64,000 nt of DNA. Source: Silene latifolia (Eukaryota; Streptophyta; Magnoliopsida; Caryophyllales; Caryophyllaceae). The first letter of the stretch is position 1. Each line of letters begins with the position of its first letter. The DNA is taken from the NCBI RefSeq assembly GCF_048544455.1, contig NC_133538.1, positions 451,001,311 through 451,065,310 on the forward strand, written 5' to 3'. The position numbers were made by a program, and so were the translations under genes. Shown here piece by piece: positions 22,996 through 35,318 of this stretch. The notes under the pieces were generated by a model, which saw only the letters and a program-made list of their open reading frames with translations, ran no database searches and was not told the origin of the DNA.

Positions 22996-23763
22996 CATTA
23001 ATTTTTTTTTTGAGGGGCATCATTAATTTATTATTAATTAATCATCCTCATTATTGTTATCATTTTGAATATTATAGTTATTAAAATCAATAATATTCAT
23101 ATTAATAAAATTAATACTATTAATAATATTATTATTAATATGAATATGAATATTAATTATTAATAATATTATTAATAAGATTGTTAATTTTAATATTACT
23201 ATTATTAATACCTAATTATTTTTTCATATACAAACTTTATTCTTTCACATACACTTTTTTATAAACGTTCTATTTTGTACTCTTTTCACCTAAAACTGAA
23301 CCAAATGGACTCTTGAATCAATATTTTTCCCTAAAATTTAATTTAATTGCTCAAATGACTTAAAACTTACAAGATGGATTCTAATTTATCAAATAATAAA
23401 TTAATTTACTTGTTTATCAATTATTAATATTATTTGTTGAGTTTTAATTAATCAATCAAATTTTATTTGTTTGTTAAAGATGAAATTAGGGTCTGTCGAT
23501 TTTTATTCAACTAGCTAATCAAATTAGGATTGATGTTGCTTCGTGGTGGCTACCTAATCACTCAAATTAGGATGATACATGGCTAGACTTTGAACAACAA
23601 TCTAGCAAATCGGTGCTCCATTATTTCACCTAATAAAATTGATGGTGTACTACGGTTCATGGTGGCAACCTAGTTAATCACTCAAATTAGTATAATTACT
23701 AGTATTAATATTATTATTAGTAATGTTCTTCTTCTTCTTGTAGTAGTAGTAGTAGTAGTAGTA

Positions 23764-23853
<90 letters not shown>

Positions 23854-24162
23854 GTTTGCGTTCTTATAAAAAAAAAAGAAATAATAATAATAATAAAAAA
23901 AGTAATAATAATAATAATAATAATAATTTATTATTATTATATCTAGTATTAATATTAATATTAATAATAATATTAATATTATTTCGGTTCAATTCAAATT
24001 TAATCAACTTAGTTGATTTAAATTTATTCGATTCGATTCATCTCACTCCATTCATTCGATTCGATTTCACTCCATTCATTTTTAGTTCCGCTCATTGACT
24101 CATTTCTTATTCAATTCAGCTAAGTTCAGTTCAACTTTAAAAAAGTCAGAAAGAACAGGGCC
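22725..24162. mobile_element. PIF/Harbinger-like non-autonomous element, microsatellite-rich
   Basis: Ends GGCCCTTTTCTTT and AGAAAGAACAGGGCC are imperfect inverted repeats. TTA lies on both sides (22722-22724 and 24163-24165). The 1438-bp interior has TTCGATTCA-type words near both ends, a (TTA)n run near 22945-23000, and (AGT)n then (AAT)n near 23740-23855. There is no transposase; reading frames over the microsatellites are artefacts. Confidence 0.55.
23743..23855. repeat. (AGT)n-(AAT)n trinucleotide microsatellite
   Basis: A short AGT run grades into more than 25 AAT units; interrupted AAT runs continue to about 23930. Confidence 0.9.
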
Positions 24163-24283
24163 TTAATGCTAGCACATTTAATGCTTAAAATTTTCCAAAT
24201 TCCCTAAATCTAGCTCACTTTCTCACAAGTTACTTTATTTATACAATTCTCTTCAAATCCCTATATTATACTAAGGGTTTTTC

Positions 24284-24416
24284 TATCCTATGCCCACTAG
24301 GCATAGGATAAGAAACCCAAAAGGGAAAGAATTAATGATATTTATATGGGAAATTGCAATATCCTATCACTTTACAAGAAAAACATCATTAATTCTTTCC
24401 TTTTTGAGTTTCTTAT
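24284..24416. repeat. Nested hairpins
   Basis: An 11-bp-arm hairpin (TATCCTATGCC / GGCATAGGATA, 24284-24310) is followed by a second with 32-nt arms at 24308-24339 and 24385-24416, matching at 30 of 32 positions around a 45-nt loop. It is probably a small MITE or the core of one. No boundaries or target duplication were resolved. Confidence 0.6.
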
Positions 24417-25382
24417 CTCATACAATTTCCAACTCTAAAAAAACTCTTCTAAATTCTTAACCATGACGTTGATCACCAGATGCGAAAAGGGTAGAGTTAG
24501 ACCAAGTGTATGAGGGCTCTTTTACACCACAAATAAAAACGCGCCACATGTCAAACTCAAAGAATCTGATTTAATCTAATTAATCCTTTGATTTCTTCAC
24601 TAATTACCCCCCTAATTAATGTTCTCGGTATTGCCATATATTTTATTAATTTAAAAAAACTCCTCACCTAATTTTTTATTTAACTCTTATTTATTATTAA
24701 TATTTTTGTGTATTTCAATATTTATGTATACATTTGTATACCGTATATTTATACTGAGGCGGATACATTAATGAATATGGTATATTTGTACCTTAGCTTA
24801 TACGATATTAATTGTATAAATTTTTATACTGTATATTTCGTTTTTTTTTGTATCTCAGCTTCTTATTTATTATTTATCTTTGTAATATTTTTTGTTTAAT
24901 TATTTTCGCTGATTATTTTTTATATGTATTTTTCTTTTTAATTTATTGTTGATTATATTTACGTTCTGTATTTCTTTGACATAATTATTTATGGTAATAA
25001 ATTTTTTTCTTATTCAAGGTTTTATTTTTTTATTTTTTTATTGATAAATTGTTTTTGCATTTTATAAGGCACTTTATTTACATTATATATTTTTTTTTGT
25101 ATAATTTCATAATATTAAGTACTCCGTATGAAATTAGTGAGTTAAACAAAAAAAATGTTAATAAAATTTTTTAAAAAATTATTTTTTTAATTTTCTTAAA
25201 AAAAAATTATTGGACATAATTATTTAATAAAAAATTCTTAAAAAAATGTTAATAAAAAATTTTCTGTTCGAACCTTAGACGTCTGGTAAGAAAAATATGT
25301 CTCCTACCAATTATGCTACACAAATTGTATGCTTATAACCTACACTCTAAATAAATATTTCGGAGGAACTTGTTATTTTTAT
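24417..25382. other. Very AT-rich intergenic DNA
   Basis: No gene was seen. TTTTTATT-type low-complexity DNA covers most of it. The last five bases (TTTAT) are the target duplication of the chromovirus. Confidence 0.5.
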
Positions 25383-26724
25383 TGTAATACTACGGTTTTA
25401 TGAATCTCTGGGTACTCTATCGAGTGGGCCTTACTCTGTCGAGTAAGGGTGTTTTAGTTTTTAAAACAGTGTTCTGTATGCAGGGTACTCGATCGAGTAA
25501 GTGGCACTCGATCGAGTACGTCAGTTACTCGATTGAGTAGCTCGGTCTACGGGTAATGTTTTGTCGGGTTTTGTTAATAACACGGATTAATATATATATC
25601 TTTCCGTCATCTTTATAATACACTTTTACAAACCTAATCACATTGAAAAGAGATTCAAGTTACGTTCTTCGCATTCATCCGTGTTATTGACAAATCCCAG
25701 AGCTTGAGAGGTCGGATTTCATCGTTCTTTGCATCCTTGTGATCCTTGCGTCGAGGGTAAGATCTACGTACTGATTTTATAGTATTTAGTCAAGTTTGTT
25801 TAAACCCTAATTTGGGGGTTTGGGGATTTGTGTTAGTTTTTGTATGGTTAGTGATTATGTGATGATGTGTTAGGAGGAGGATTCGTAGAAGACGCCTTTT
25901 GATACAACTGTTGAGATCGTCTGCGTGTGTTGCATTCCAAGTAGGGTTTCCTTACTCAGTATTAGTCACATAATGTGTTGGTTGTTGGTTGTGATTGTTG
26001 TATAGTATCATACTTGTATTGTGACGGTTGTTGGAATTGGTTACTGTTGATAGTTGTGTTTGATTTTATCTGTCTATGGTTTTCGGGGTGCGTCCCTGGC
26101 TGAGTGGGGTCACTTGCGGGAGTGGCTTCACGCCCATTATTCGTCTTCTGTGGAACCCGCCATAGAAGGGATGTGCACATTAATGGATTTAGGTTATTCG
26201 CTCTATGGTATAAGCGGGGCTTAGGTGGTAACGGCTGCGGTCCCCCACTGGCGGAGTGGAGTTACCTGTTGCGAGGAGTTAATTGTGGAGTTTGGGTTAT
26301 GTGACGATTGTGATGTGTTGGTTTCTGTTTTTATAGTAAATGTATATGATTGTGTGATTAGTATTGAACCCCGTTTAATGTTTTGAAAAACTGTGGTGAT
26401 CCATTCGGGGATGGTGAGCAGTTGCTGAGCAGGTATGAGTCGAGACATTTGGGCTAGCTAGGATGTGTCACCACGAGATGATAGAGTCTTCTGCTGTAGT
26501 TTGAGTAGCTTATCAGACTTTTTGTTTAGTTGATTAGACAGTTGGTTTAAGAACATGTAACCGTATTCTATCAGTTGGTTTTGGATTGTATTCACTAAAC
26601 TTTATACTATTTAAATGTTGTTTCGTTATTGTCTTTTGATTATCATTGCCTCGGGAAACCGAGATGGTGACATCTTTATACCTGAGTGGTCCTGGTAAGG
26701 CACTTGGTGTATGGGGGTGTCACA
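25383..26724 (+). repeat. 5' LTR of the chromovirus
   Basis: 1342 bp. CTCGATCGAG palindromes and variants lie at 25415, 25434, 25488, 25507 and 25528, just upstream of a TATA-like TATATATAT at about 25590. Confidence 0.92.
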
Positions 26725-26727
26725 AAG

Positions 26728-26739
26728 TGGTATCAGAGC
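26728..26739 (+). promoter_or_regulatory. Primer-binding site of the chromovirus
   Basis: TGGTATCAGAGC, three bases after the 5' LTR; complementary to initiator tRNA-Met. Confidence 0.9.
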
Positions 26740-27228
26740 GACGATCCTGAAACCTGTAACTAATGAATCTAATGAACATAGGGAGTCAATTAAAATGAAC
26801 CTGGGGTAAAAGTTGTAGGAGTTAATGCAAAGGCTTGGGAGACGTCCTAAAGTCACGAACTCGCCCTGCAATTTTGAACCGGTCACATGGGGGGGGGGGG
26901 GTATGTGTCAAGGTCATATGTGTTGTCTTTTGGTTCGTATGTGTATATAACAGTATGTGTTGTGAATTGTTGGATGTTGAAAGTGGAGAATTGAAAGTAT
27001 GGTTAAAGGTTGAAAAGATATGTTTTATATGTGAATTGAATGAAGAAGCATGTTGGGTGTTTACAATGTGGCATTTTGATAATATGAAATAGATTGCTTT
27101 AATGATCATATGAGAACTTGTGTAGATTTGCATACGTAGTAATAATTATAATGCCGAGTTTATAAAGATCGCGTATTATGTTGGGGTAAGTGAGATAACA
27201 TGTGGGTAGTGTATACGAGTCTGCATGA

Positions 27229-27530
27229 CTCGATCGAGTGGGGGGCACTCGATCGAGTAGGTGAGGTACTCGATCGAGTGGGCTTAACTCGATCGAGTGG
27301 ATAGTTTGACGTTTTTATGGCCAGAACCGTGTTTTTGGGTACTCGATCGAGTACGTAGGGGCACTCGATCGAGTAGGGGGCACTCGATCGAGTGGCTTCT
27401 CAGCTCGGTCGAGTATGTTAGAGATCACAAGGTCTGTTTGGGGTCTGGAGTTGGGGCACTCGATCGAGTATGCTGGGCACTCGATCGAGTAGCCTCAAAT
27501 CGATCGAGTAGGTTTGGGCACTCGATCGAG
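27229..27530 (+). repeat. Leader array of CTCGATCGAG palindromes, three quartets
   Basis: Twelve copies lie between the primer site and gag, ten perfect. Starts: 27229, 27248, 27269, 27288; 27342, 27364, 27383, 27404; 27459, 27480, 27499, 27521. Within each quartet the spacing is 19-22 bp; quartets are separated by 54-55 bp. Quartet starts are 113 and 117 bp apart, so the array is a higher-order tandem repeat. The gag ATG is at 27611. Confidence 0.9.
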
Positions 27531-27610
27531 TGGGTTATGGGCAGGCTGTTTTCGTGTTTTGGGTTATAGTATGGTTGCTTATATCTACCTTTTTTTTATA
27601 TAGTTTCAAG

Positions 27611-29572
27611 ATGCCGCCAAAGAAAACCGCCTTGTATGCGAGAGCTGAGAGCATGAACGTTGATGACATAGTTAAGATGTTGGAGCATCAAGATGCTCTT
27701 ACGGAAGCGCTAAAGAGAGTGGGGAAAGATAAGGAGGTTGATCACTCTAAGATCAGTCTCTACATAGCAAGGTTTAACCCGAAAGAGTATAAGGGAACCG
27801 GGAAGCCAATTCTTCTTGACAATTGGCATCGTGAGATGGAGAATATTCTGGACTTGGTACATTGTCCGGATGAGATGAGGGTAGAACAAGTTGCGTTCTA
27901 CTTGAGGGAGGCAGCAGGAGAGTGGTGGGATAAGGTAAAAGTGAGTGCTAGAGATATGTATAAGAAGCAGGGGTTGCCTGCTATTCCTTGGGAAGAGTTT
28001 AGGAAAGCTATGAAGAGGGAGTTCGTGCCGGAGCATGTGAGGAGTAAGTTAAGGGAGGAGTTTGATGGGTTCAATATGACCTCTGAGATGTCTGTGGCTG
28101 AGTACTACAAAAAGTTCAATGAGAAGTCTAGGTATGCTGAGGATATGGGATTGAGTGAGGAGAACCTAACTCTGAGGTTTGAGAAGGGGTTGACCCCCAA
28201 GATAATGGATAAGTTACCCGTGGGAGTCCTTACTGATGTTAAGGAAGCTTATGAGAGGGCTGGGAGAGCTGAGAGGTTAGTAGAGATGGCCCGGGAGAGA
28301 GGTGCTGAGAAAAGAAAGGCTGAGAGCGAGGGTGGTGGCCAATCTAGCTACAAGAAGGGCAACCACACTCAGGCTAGAGTATATTCATCTGGCTCGGGGT
28401 TTAGTACATGGGCTTCTTATGGGCGTTGTCGTGGGAACAGTAGCGGCAGCTGGGGGCTGACCTGTTTTAACTGTGGCGGTGTAGACCACAAGAGACATGA
28501 GTGCACCAGTGCGGTGAATGAGGGTTACCAGAGGCCGGGATAGGGGAGCTTTTCTCAGGGGCCGGCACAGAGTTTTGCGAGTAACAGACCAGCTGGGTCA
28601 TGGAACAACCGGGGAGGTCAGAGCAACAACGGGGGAGGTAACCGCAATGGCGGTAGTTCTTATCAGAAGCCAGCTACGAACACCAACAACAACCAGGGGT
28701 CGGGTGCTAAGCCGACTACCTCTGCCAGTACTATCCAGGGAGGTGGGCAGAAGACTAGTGGAAAGCTGTTTATGATGGAGAAACAAGCAGCTGAGGACGA
28801 CGCACATGTTATCACTGGTACTTTTCTTGTTAATGGTGTTTACACCTTTGTTTTGTTTGATTCGGGGGCATCTCAGTCGTTTGTATCTTCGAGTCATGTT
28901 AAACAGTTGGGTTTGAGAGAGTATGAGTCTGTAAGTGAGAAAGTTTTTATACCTTCGGGAGAGTCTGTAACATGTGGGAGGTTGTTTAGGGATGTATCCA
29001 TGATAGTTGGGCAAGTTGATCTACCCGTAGACTTGCTAGAGTTTCCTTTAGGTGGTTTTGAGATGATAGTCAAGATGGATTGGTTAGGGAAGTACAAAGC
29101 TAAGATAGACTGTCATCGAAAGAAAGTGTCTCTAAGAGGTCCTAAGGGCATTTGTGTGTCTTATCGTGGGTTTGTTGTCAAACCCAAAGTTAAGTTGATT
29201 GCAGCTGTGACCTTGAAGTCCTATCTGAGGAAGGGGTACCCGTTGATCTTACGCCATGTGAGAGATGACCGGATAGAGAGTCCGATAGTCGATCAGATAC
29301 CAGTTGTGGGGGAGTTTTCAGATGTCTTTCCAGAGGAGATTCCAGGGTTGCCGCCGAAGAGGGAGATAGATTTCAGTGTTGAGTTAAAACCGGGGACGGG
29401 GCCAATCTCTAAGGCACCGTACCGGATGGGTCCTAAGGAGTTGGAGGAGCTCAGGAAGCAGTTAGATGATCTGATATAGAAGGGATACATTAGACCTAGT
29501 GTATCACCGTGGGGAGCACCAGTTCTTTTCGTGAAAAAGAAATATGGGAGTTTGAGGTTGTGCATAGATTAC
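27611..29572 (+). pseudogene. Chromovirus gag, protease and start of RT
   Basis: ATG at 27611 (MPPKKTALYARAE). The retrotransposon gag domain spans residues about 55-220 (FYLREAAGEWWDK), followed by a Lys/Arg linker and a CCHC knuckle (CFNCGGVDHKRHEC). An in-frame TAG at 28541 interrupts the Asn/Gly-rich linker. The frame reopens through protease (VLFDSGASQSF, near 28855) into the RT N-terminus. A second TAG lies at 29477. The frame continues ([11 protein letters not shown]) to 29572, where the nested element lands within the RT (CIDY). Confidence 0.92.
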
Positions 29573-31538
29573 TGATGTGACCATTATTTGCGCACATTTA
29601 GTCCCCTAATTGAACCTATTTTGCATACTATTATAGCATTTCATGGCCATTTTATCCGTCAAAACCTTCCTATTTGCTTTTCTATCGCATTTCATATGTT
29701 TTGTAGAAAAGGAGATAATAAGGCGGAAATTCCCGTCTTTCGTGCATATTTGGAAGCTTATTGATGATATTAGATGGACTAGTATGAAGAGGAGGCAAGA
29801 ATGATGACCAAAGATGTAGGAATAAAGTGTATGTAGAAGGATCAAAGGGTTAAAAGTAAGAATGACGAGAGGGAAGGCATTACAAGAAGAAATCGCTCAA
29901 AACCCGAACCAAGGGTTGCTCCTTTGGCTCTGAAAATATGCTAGATGGAACGGCATCGAAAAATCAAGTGATCTAGGCTTTTGAATCACTCCAATAGGAG
30001 TCCGGATGAGGAAATGGCGCCCGTTTTACAATCCGAGCTCAAGATACAGCTCAACCCGCTCGGGTCAAATTCAACCCGCTCGGGTTGAAGCCCAGGACGC
30101 CCATATTTCGCTCGGGACGGGCGTATTCCTGGACAGGAAACTATCCCTTGCTACGTGAACCACAATCCGAGCGTCTTCTCCCAAATCCGCCCGGATTGCA
30201 TCTCCCGAATCCGCCCGTCTTCTCCCAAATCCGCCCGGATTGCATTTTGAAATCCGCGGATTCTCTTGAATCCGCCCGGATTCCATCGCCAGAATCCGCC
30301 CGTCCCGACCTTAATCCGCCCGGATTCCAGTCCAGCAATTTTCGTGTTTTTCAAGCTCCGTGAAAGACTCCCTTCCTTCGAAAAATACCGGAGTCTCCCT
30401 GCTCAAATCTCAAGAGTGTAATTACTAGTTTAGCCCTTAGTTAACCCTAATGCATCCACCTAATTTCCACTATAAATACCCCATTTGTAATAATCCTTTG
30501 ACACATCTTTTTAGCTAGAAAAAATCCTTCTTTAGATTAGATTAGGAGTAGATTAGAATAGATTACTCTTTAATCTTTCCACAAATTACACATTAATCTC
30601 TCCTTAATTATTGTTCAAGTTTATTATTCAAGTTTATTATTGGGTAATTGAAGATTATTGAGTTATTATTGGGAGATTGACAACCTTCCATCAATCAATC
30701 AAGTTTCTTCTATTATTCTTGCTTTATTATTTGGATCATCTTAAGTTGGTATAATTCCTTTACTCTTTAATCTTTATTGTTCATTTCTTCATTCTATTAT
30801 CATGTTTATACTTGTTGTGATGATTGACACCATTAATGACATGTTTCCCATGATAATGAGTGAGTAGTTATTTAGCTAAGATTAATGGGTAATTAGGGGA
30901 AACCAACATGGGATTGATTCATGCTTAATCTCATATGTTCACATGATTAAATTGCTTGCTTGTTGTGATGTCAACTTTATGCACATGTTATGTTTGATGA
31001 AATGCTAAGCCTATGAATCCTTGCATTTTTACCATCTTTTATCTATTCAACTTGACTTGTAAGATATAAACCAACTCGAGTCTTGTTAGACCATGCATAG
31101 AAGTTGATTAGGAGGAAAGTAAGTCGACTTGTAGGTGTTGTACAATCTAATCGATTCGGCTCCGGGACCCAACTCTTCCTAAGAACCGTAAGACATAACC
31201 CAACTCGGTTCCCCCACAACACTAATTGCTTGCATATATTTGTAAACATGTTTGTATGATCAACACCATGAATCCCCCATGACCCCATGATATCCTAGCA
31301 CTTTTAATCATTTGTTTACATCTTTCCTAGTTTATTGCTTGTTCTACCTTATCACTTTCAATAGTCTAGATACAACTACAAACCCAAATATATTGTGACA
31401 CTAGCATAAATTGAGATAGATAGACTTAGAACCCAAAGCACACCGTCCCATGGATCGACCTCGACTTACCGCTAACTAGTTGTTTGTTGAGTATTATAAA
31501 TGTGTTTGATTGGATGAGTGACGACCTCGACCGGATCA
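29573..31538 (+). repeat. 5' LTR of the nested element
   Basis: 1966 bp, with a palindrome array (AATCCGCCCGGATT type) at 30164-30326 and a TATA box (ACTATAAATACC) near 30470. The array is 3 bp shorter than in the 3' LTR; this equals the whole length difference between the LTRs. Reading frames over the array (30071-30363) are repeat artefacts. Confidence 0.92.
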
Positions 31539-31694
31539 AAATGGCGCCGTTGCCGGGGATGGTGCTATGTGATTAAGCTCTTACTTGTTTGTCTATTTTG
31601 ATTTTGCTTTAACCTTGAGGAACTTGTTCCTCAAGGATTGTTTTTACCGTTTTCTTGTAGTTTCCTTGTTTGTAGTTATATCTTTGTCCTAGTT

Positions 31695-33005
31695 ATGATG
31701 ATGACCGAAGGCTTGGCACATGGAGTATGTGGTGAATCTTTTGAGTATGATTACCATGGGTATGGGGAGTTTTTGGAGCAAGTTGAAACAAACCTACCTT
31801 ACAACTCATACAATGAAAGTCCTAACCACTACCCCAACTTTTCTTACCAAAGCCCCCACATCCTACATCCACAACAACCACCCTCCCAAAACCCACTTTA
31901 CAATCAATGCCAAATGTCATCCTACAATGAACACCCATACCACCAAATTCCCATGTACCCACAACAAGAGAATGAGCATAATCTTGACATGCAAAGTGTG
32001 GTTCTCCAAATGTTAAGGTGCCAACAAAATCTCTTCATGAAAATGCTAGAAGAGAGCCAAGCTAGGGACAATGTTCTCAAAAACATTGTTACTAATGGCG
32101 AGAAGTTGGCAAATCAAATTGCCCAAATGGAAGCCACCCAAATGCTAAATGAAGAAGAAGGGGAAAATAATGAGGGTGAAGAAGAATTTGGATGGCATTA
32201 TGAAGCTACTCTTGTGAATCCCCCACCACCTCCTAAATTCATAAGTATTGAACACCCCAAATTCCAACTTGTACCCAACTTTAGAAACAATCATGATAGA
32301 TGTGAATATGAAGATGTTACTTTTGAGGAAGGGGAGTGCTTGATTGATTATGGACCAAGAGTGGATGATGAATTGAAGCATGATGAAGTTGGGGTGGAGA
32401 GCAATGATGAATGTGAGTTGAAGGCCAATTATGAGACAAGCACTTTGTCTAAATTGTCTAATGAATCTAGCTCACACACTAGCCTTGCTTCTCCAATTTG
32501 GGATACCTATGATGATGATGATGAGGAAGACCTCCCACCACAATTTCCCTCTATGACCCATGTAGAGGAAGTGTGCTCCCTTGGCACTTATGGGAGTGAA
32601 GGTAAAACTTGGAAAGAAGACGTTGATGAATTTGAACTTGCTATCTTTGGAGAATTGAGAGGCCAAGAGGAAAACTATGATGTTGGCATCTTTGATCATA
32701 GTTTGGAAGAAATTGAAGCTCTTTTCTTTGGAAATGGTTCAAGTTCTAAGGAGGGTCAAGAAGAAAGTGAAGAAAATGAAAGCATGAATGACCTCAATAG
32801 TGAGAAGTTGACTCCTCCACATCTTATCCTTCAACTATCCCCTCATCAAAGAAATGAGAACTCTCCTTCTACTATTGAAGGATTGATGAATCAATGCTCT
32901 ATCATCATAGAATTTGAAAGAGATGGTAAAGAGTGGAAGCCTCCGGATGAATATGGGCAATACTTCATACCTTGTATTGACAAGAATAATGGGCTTGTTG
33001 GTTGA
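31695..33005 (+). CDS. Gag-like acidic protein of the nested element (436 aa)
   Basis: The first ATG in the frame is at 31695; the open frame itself begins earlier, at a non-ATG codon. The N-terminus is Tyr/Asn/Pro/His-rich. A helical, coiled-coil-like part (MLRCQQNLFMKMLEES, then KLANQIAQMEATQ) resembles the C-terminal coiled coil of Athila gag. The rest is strongly acidic (EEEGENNEGEEE; DDDDEED). There is no CCHC knuckle, protease or pol. The frame is intact in an element otherwise without coding potential, so it may be kept by selection or simply be young. Its function is unknown. Confidence 0.7.
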   Translation: MMMTEGLAHGVCGESFEYDYHGYGEFLEQVETNLPYNSYNESPNHYPNFSYQSPHILHPQQPPSQNPLYNQCQMSSYNEHPYHQIPMYPQQENEHNLDMQSVVLQMLRCQQNLFMKMLEESQARDNVLKNIVTNGEKLANQIAQMEATQMLNEEEGENNEGEEEFGWHYEATLVNPPPPPKFISIEHPKFQLVPNFRNNHDRCEYEDVTFEEGECLIDYGPRVDDELKHDEVGVESNDECELKANYETSTLSKLSNESSSHTSLASPIWDTYDDDDEEDLPPQFPSMTHVEEVCSLGTYGSEGKTWKEDVDEFELAIFGELRGQEENYDVGIFDHSLEEIEALFFGNGSSSKEGQEESEENESMNDLNSEKLTPPHLILQLSPHQRNENSPSTIEGLMNQCSIIIEFERDGKEWKPPDEYGQYFIPCIDKNNGLVG

Positions 33006-35318
33006 AGCATTGTAAGAAGCCAAGTGCCAAGGGCAAAACAAATGGGAGAGTATTTGGCAAGTTCTATTCCAAGCCAAGATGGGTAAACTACGTTTTGACA
33101 TCCCCAATCTCCTATTTATGCTTACATGAAGCCCATTCAAAAGCCTTTGACCGGTTGTTGAGAGCATTAAGCAACATGGACAACATCCATAATCATGGCA
33201 ACAAGGAATGAGTTTGGTGGAGTCCTCCCTCAAACCACCATCTGTAAGATATCCTTTCCTTTAACTTTGCATTACATTTACACTTGCATTTGGTTATTTA
33301 CATATACATTTAGCTTGCATTTGTATTATATTTCATATTGCATTTGCATTAGTTAAGTTCAAATAGTATAGTTTGCATTGTAATATATCTCACATGATTC
33401 ATGTAAATAGTTGCATATAGATTAGAATTCATGCATAGTTACTAATGACCAAACCTATTTCTTTTCTACACTAGAAATAATGTTTAAATCGATTTGGGGA
33501 GGTTTGATCATAGGTGACCATAGTTCACTAAAAATCATGCATCATCTAATGTAGATTGCATTCATTTGTTATATATTCCATATAGAATTGCATTTAGTTA
33601 GAGCATGCATTCATTCATATCATATCATTGCATATGTACTTCATTTCAAAAAATCAAAAATCCAAAAACATGTATTTCCTCTTTATTCCTACTCCTACAT
33701 GTACATTGAGGACAATGTCCAAAATAAAGTGGGGGATGGGAAATTATATTCCAAAAATGCATAAAAATTGAAAAATTTCGAAAAATCACAAAAATATGTC
33801 TTTTAATTTCATAAAAACAAAAAACCATAAAAATTTGAAAATTTGAAAAATCCAAAAACAAGTTCATTTCCTTTGTAGTGTAGACTTGTATATATTGTTT
33901 TGTATATATTGTGTTTGTTCATCCTTTTTCACATTGATTGACTACGCCACATCCGAGACATGAGGATATTGAAGACCGCATGGTATGATCTTTCCAATCT
34001 CCTTTTTCCTCTTTATGTTAATGACTATGTGGCTTTATTTTGATTGATGCGGTAAAAACAATGTGAACTTAGGACTTGCATTTAGTTTATATGACATATT
34101 AGTTGGTAGAAACATATGCATTAGGATGTATAAATGCTAGTTGCATCATGGCATGTAGTTGCATGTTAGAAAAATTTTGCGAAACCGTCTACTTGGGAAG
34201 CTTGACAAGTGTATATAGGCCCTAGTAGATGCTTTTTCTTCTTAAGACTTTGCTTGTTAGAATACTTGTAAAACACCCTAGGATGTGTCATGCTAGTATC
34301 CTTTGACCCATGGATTAAGGCCTAGTCAAGAGTACCTTGTGGTGTGATAACTCCTTGGCTACCGTTTATTCCAAGGTGACCCTTGAAACCATGCATCCAT
34401 CCATCCATCATCCATGTTCTACCATACGTTTTTGTCATCAAAGGGAATGAGCACAACAAAAAGAAATCAATTTGAGTTCAATGAAATGAAAAGTGAAAGA
34501 AAGTTTGCAAAAAATGCATCAAATGAAAAGAGGAGCAAAAATAGAACTCCTAAAGCTTCAAATATAAGGCACCCTCACTACATATGGGGTGACTTTGAAA
34601 ATGTTCAAAAAGAAAAATGCAAAAAGTTAAAAGTTGTCAAGTGTTGAAATGCCAAAAATCAAAAAGAAATGGCAAGAAAGTGTTCTCAAATGTTATATGC
34701 CACATGAAATTGGGGGGAAAAACAAAAATGAAAGCAAACTCCCAAAATGAAACTCAAATACTATCGATCCCTTTTCCATCTTATCCATTTTTGTGCATGG
34801 TAGAGAGGGGACGAGCCTTCTTCTTGTCTAGGCAAGAGGGGGAATTCCGCGATCCTCCAGTGTTTCTAACACCATAGGGAGTCTATTCTTGACAAAAGCA
34901 TTTAACGATTGAGGACAAAGGTACCCTAGCTTGACACAATTTGGAGGTGATTTATTGGTATCCTTCTAGGCTTAGTATTTTGAAGAAATTGCATCTATGA
35001 AGGAGTGTGTACCCTTGAATTGCTTCCCTTGTAGATAATTTCCGCCACTTAGATGAGGAAAGTGGCTATTCTTTTGTAGATGCATCCATTATTTGATTTT
35101 GTGTGCTTTAATGCTTGGATGTGTCGCCATTTTGGCAAGATCCACCTTGCCTTGCAAGAAGGCATCCTACCTCATGGTTGTCTTGTTGTGAGTTGAAGGG
35201 GCGGAGTGAGACCCGCCAATTGTCTCATATCGGCTATATTATTAGGTTAGTTTAAATAAAGGTCTAGTTTTTGTCACCTCTTTACTCGGGACGAGTAAAG
35301 GTTCGGTTTGGGGATATT
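33006..35318 (+). other. Non-coding 3' half of the nested element
   Basis: No supported gene in 2.3 kb. The wording near 33705-33735 (ACATTGAGGACAATGTCC followed by GTGGGGGAT) is typical of the non-coding region between pol and the 3' LTR in Athila-type elements. Many A-rich CAAAAATC words lie at about 33645-33850 and 34440-34750. A purine tract (GGTTTGGGG) precedes the 3' LTR. Confidence 0.6.

Noticed and set aside
23856..24098. 80-codon Asn-rich frame
   Set aside because: Translation of an (AAT)n microsatellite.
25415..27530. Regular palindrome arrays could look like a CRISPR array
   Set aside because: The repeats are only 10 bp with 9-12-bp spacers, lie inside LTR retrotransposons of a plant, and no cas-like gene exists.
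30071..30363. Frames of 65-92 codons on both strands, repeated at 35831-36170
   Set aside because: They follow the palindrome array in the two LTRs; the repeat period keeps frames open by chance.
32145..32699. Minus-strand frames of 75-78 codons
   Set aside because: Shadows of the 436-codon gag-like frame on the plus strand.
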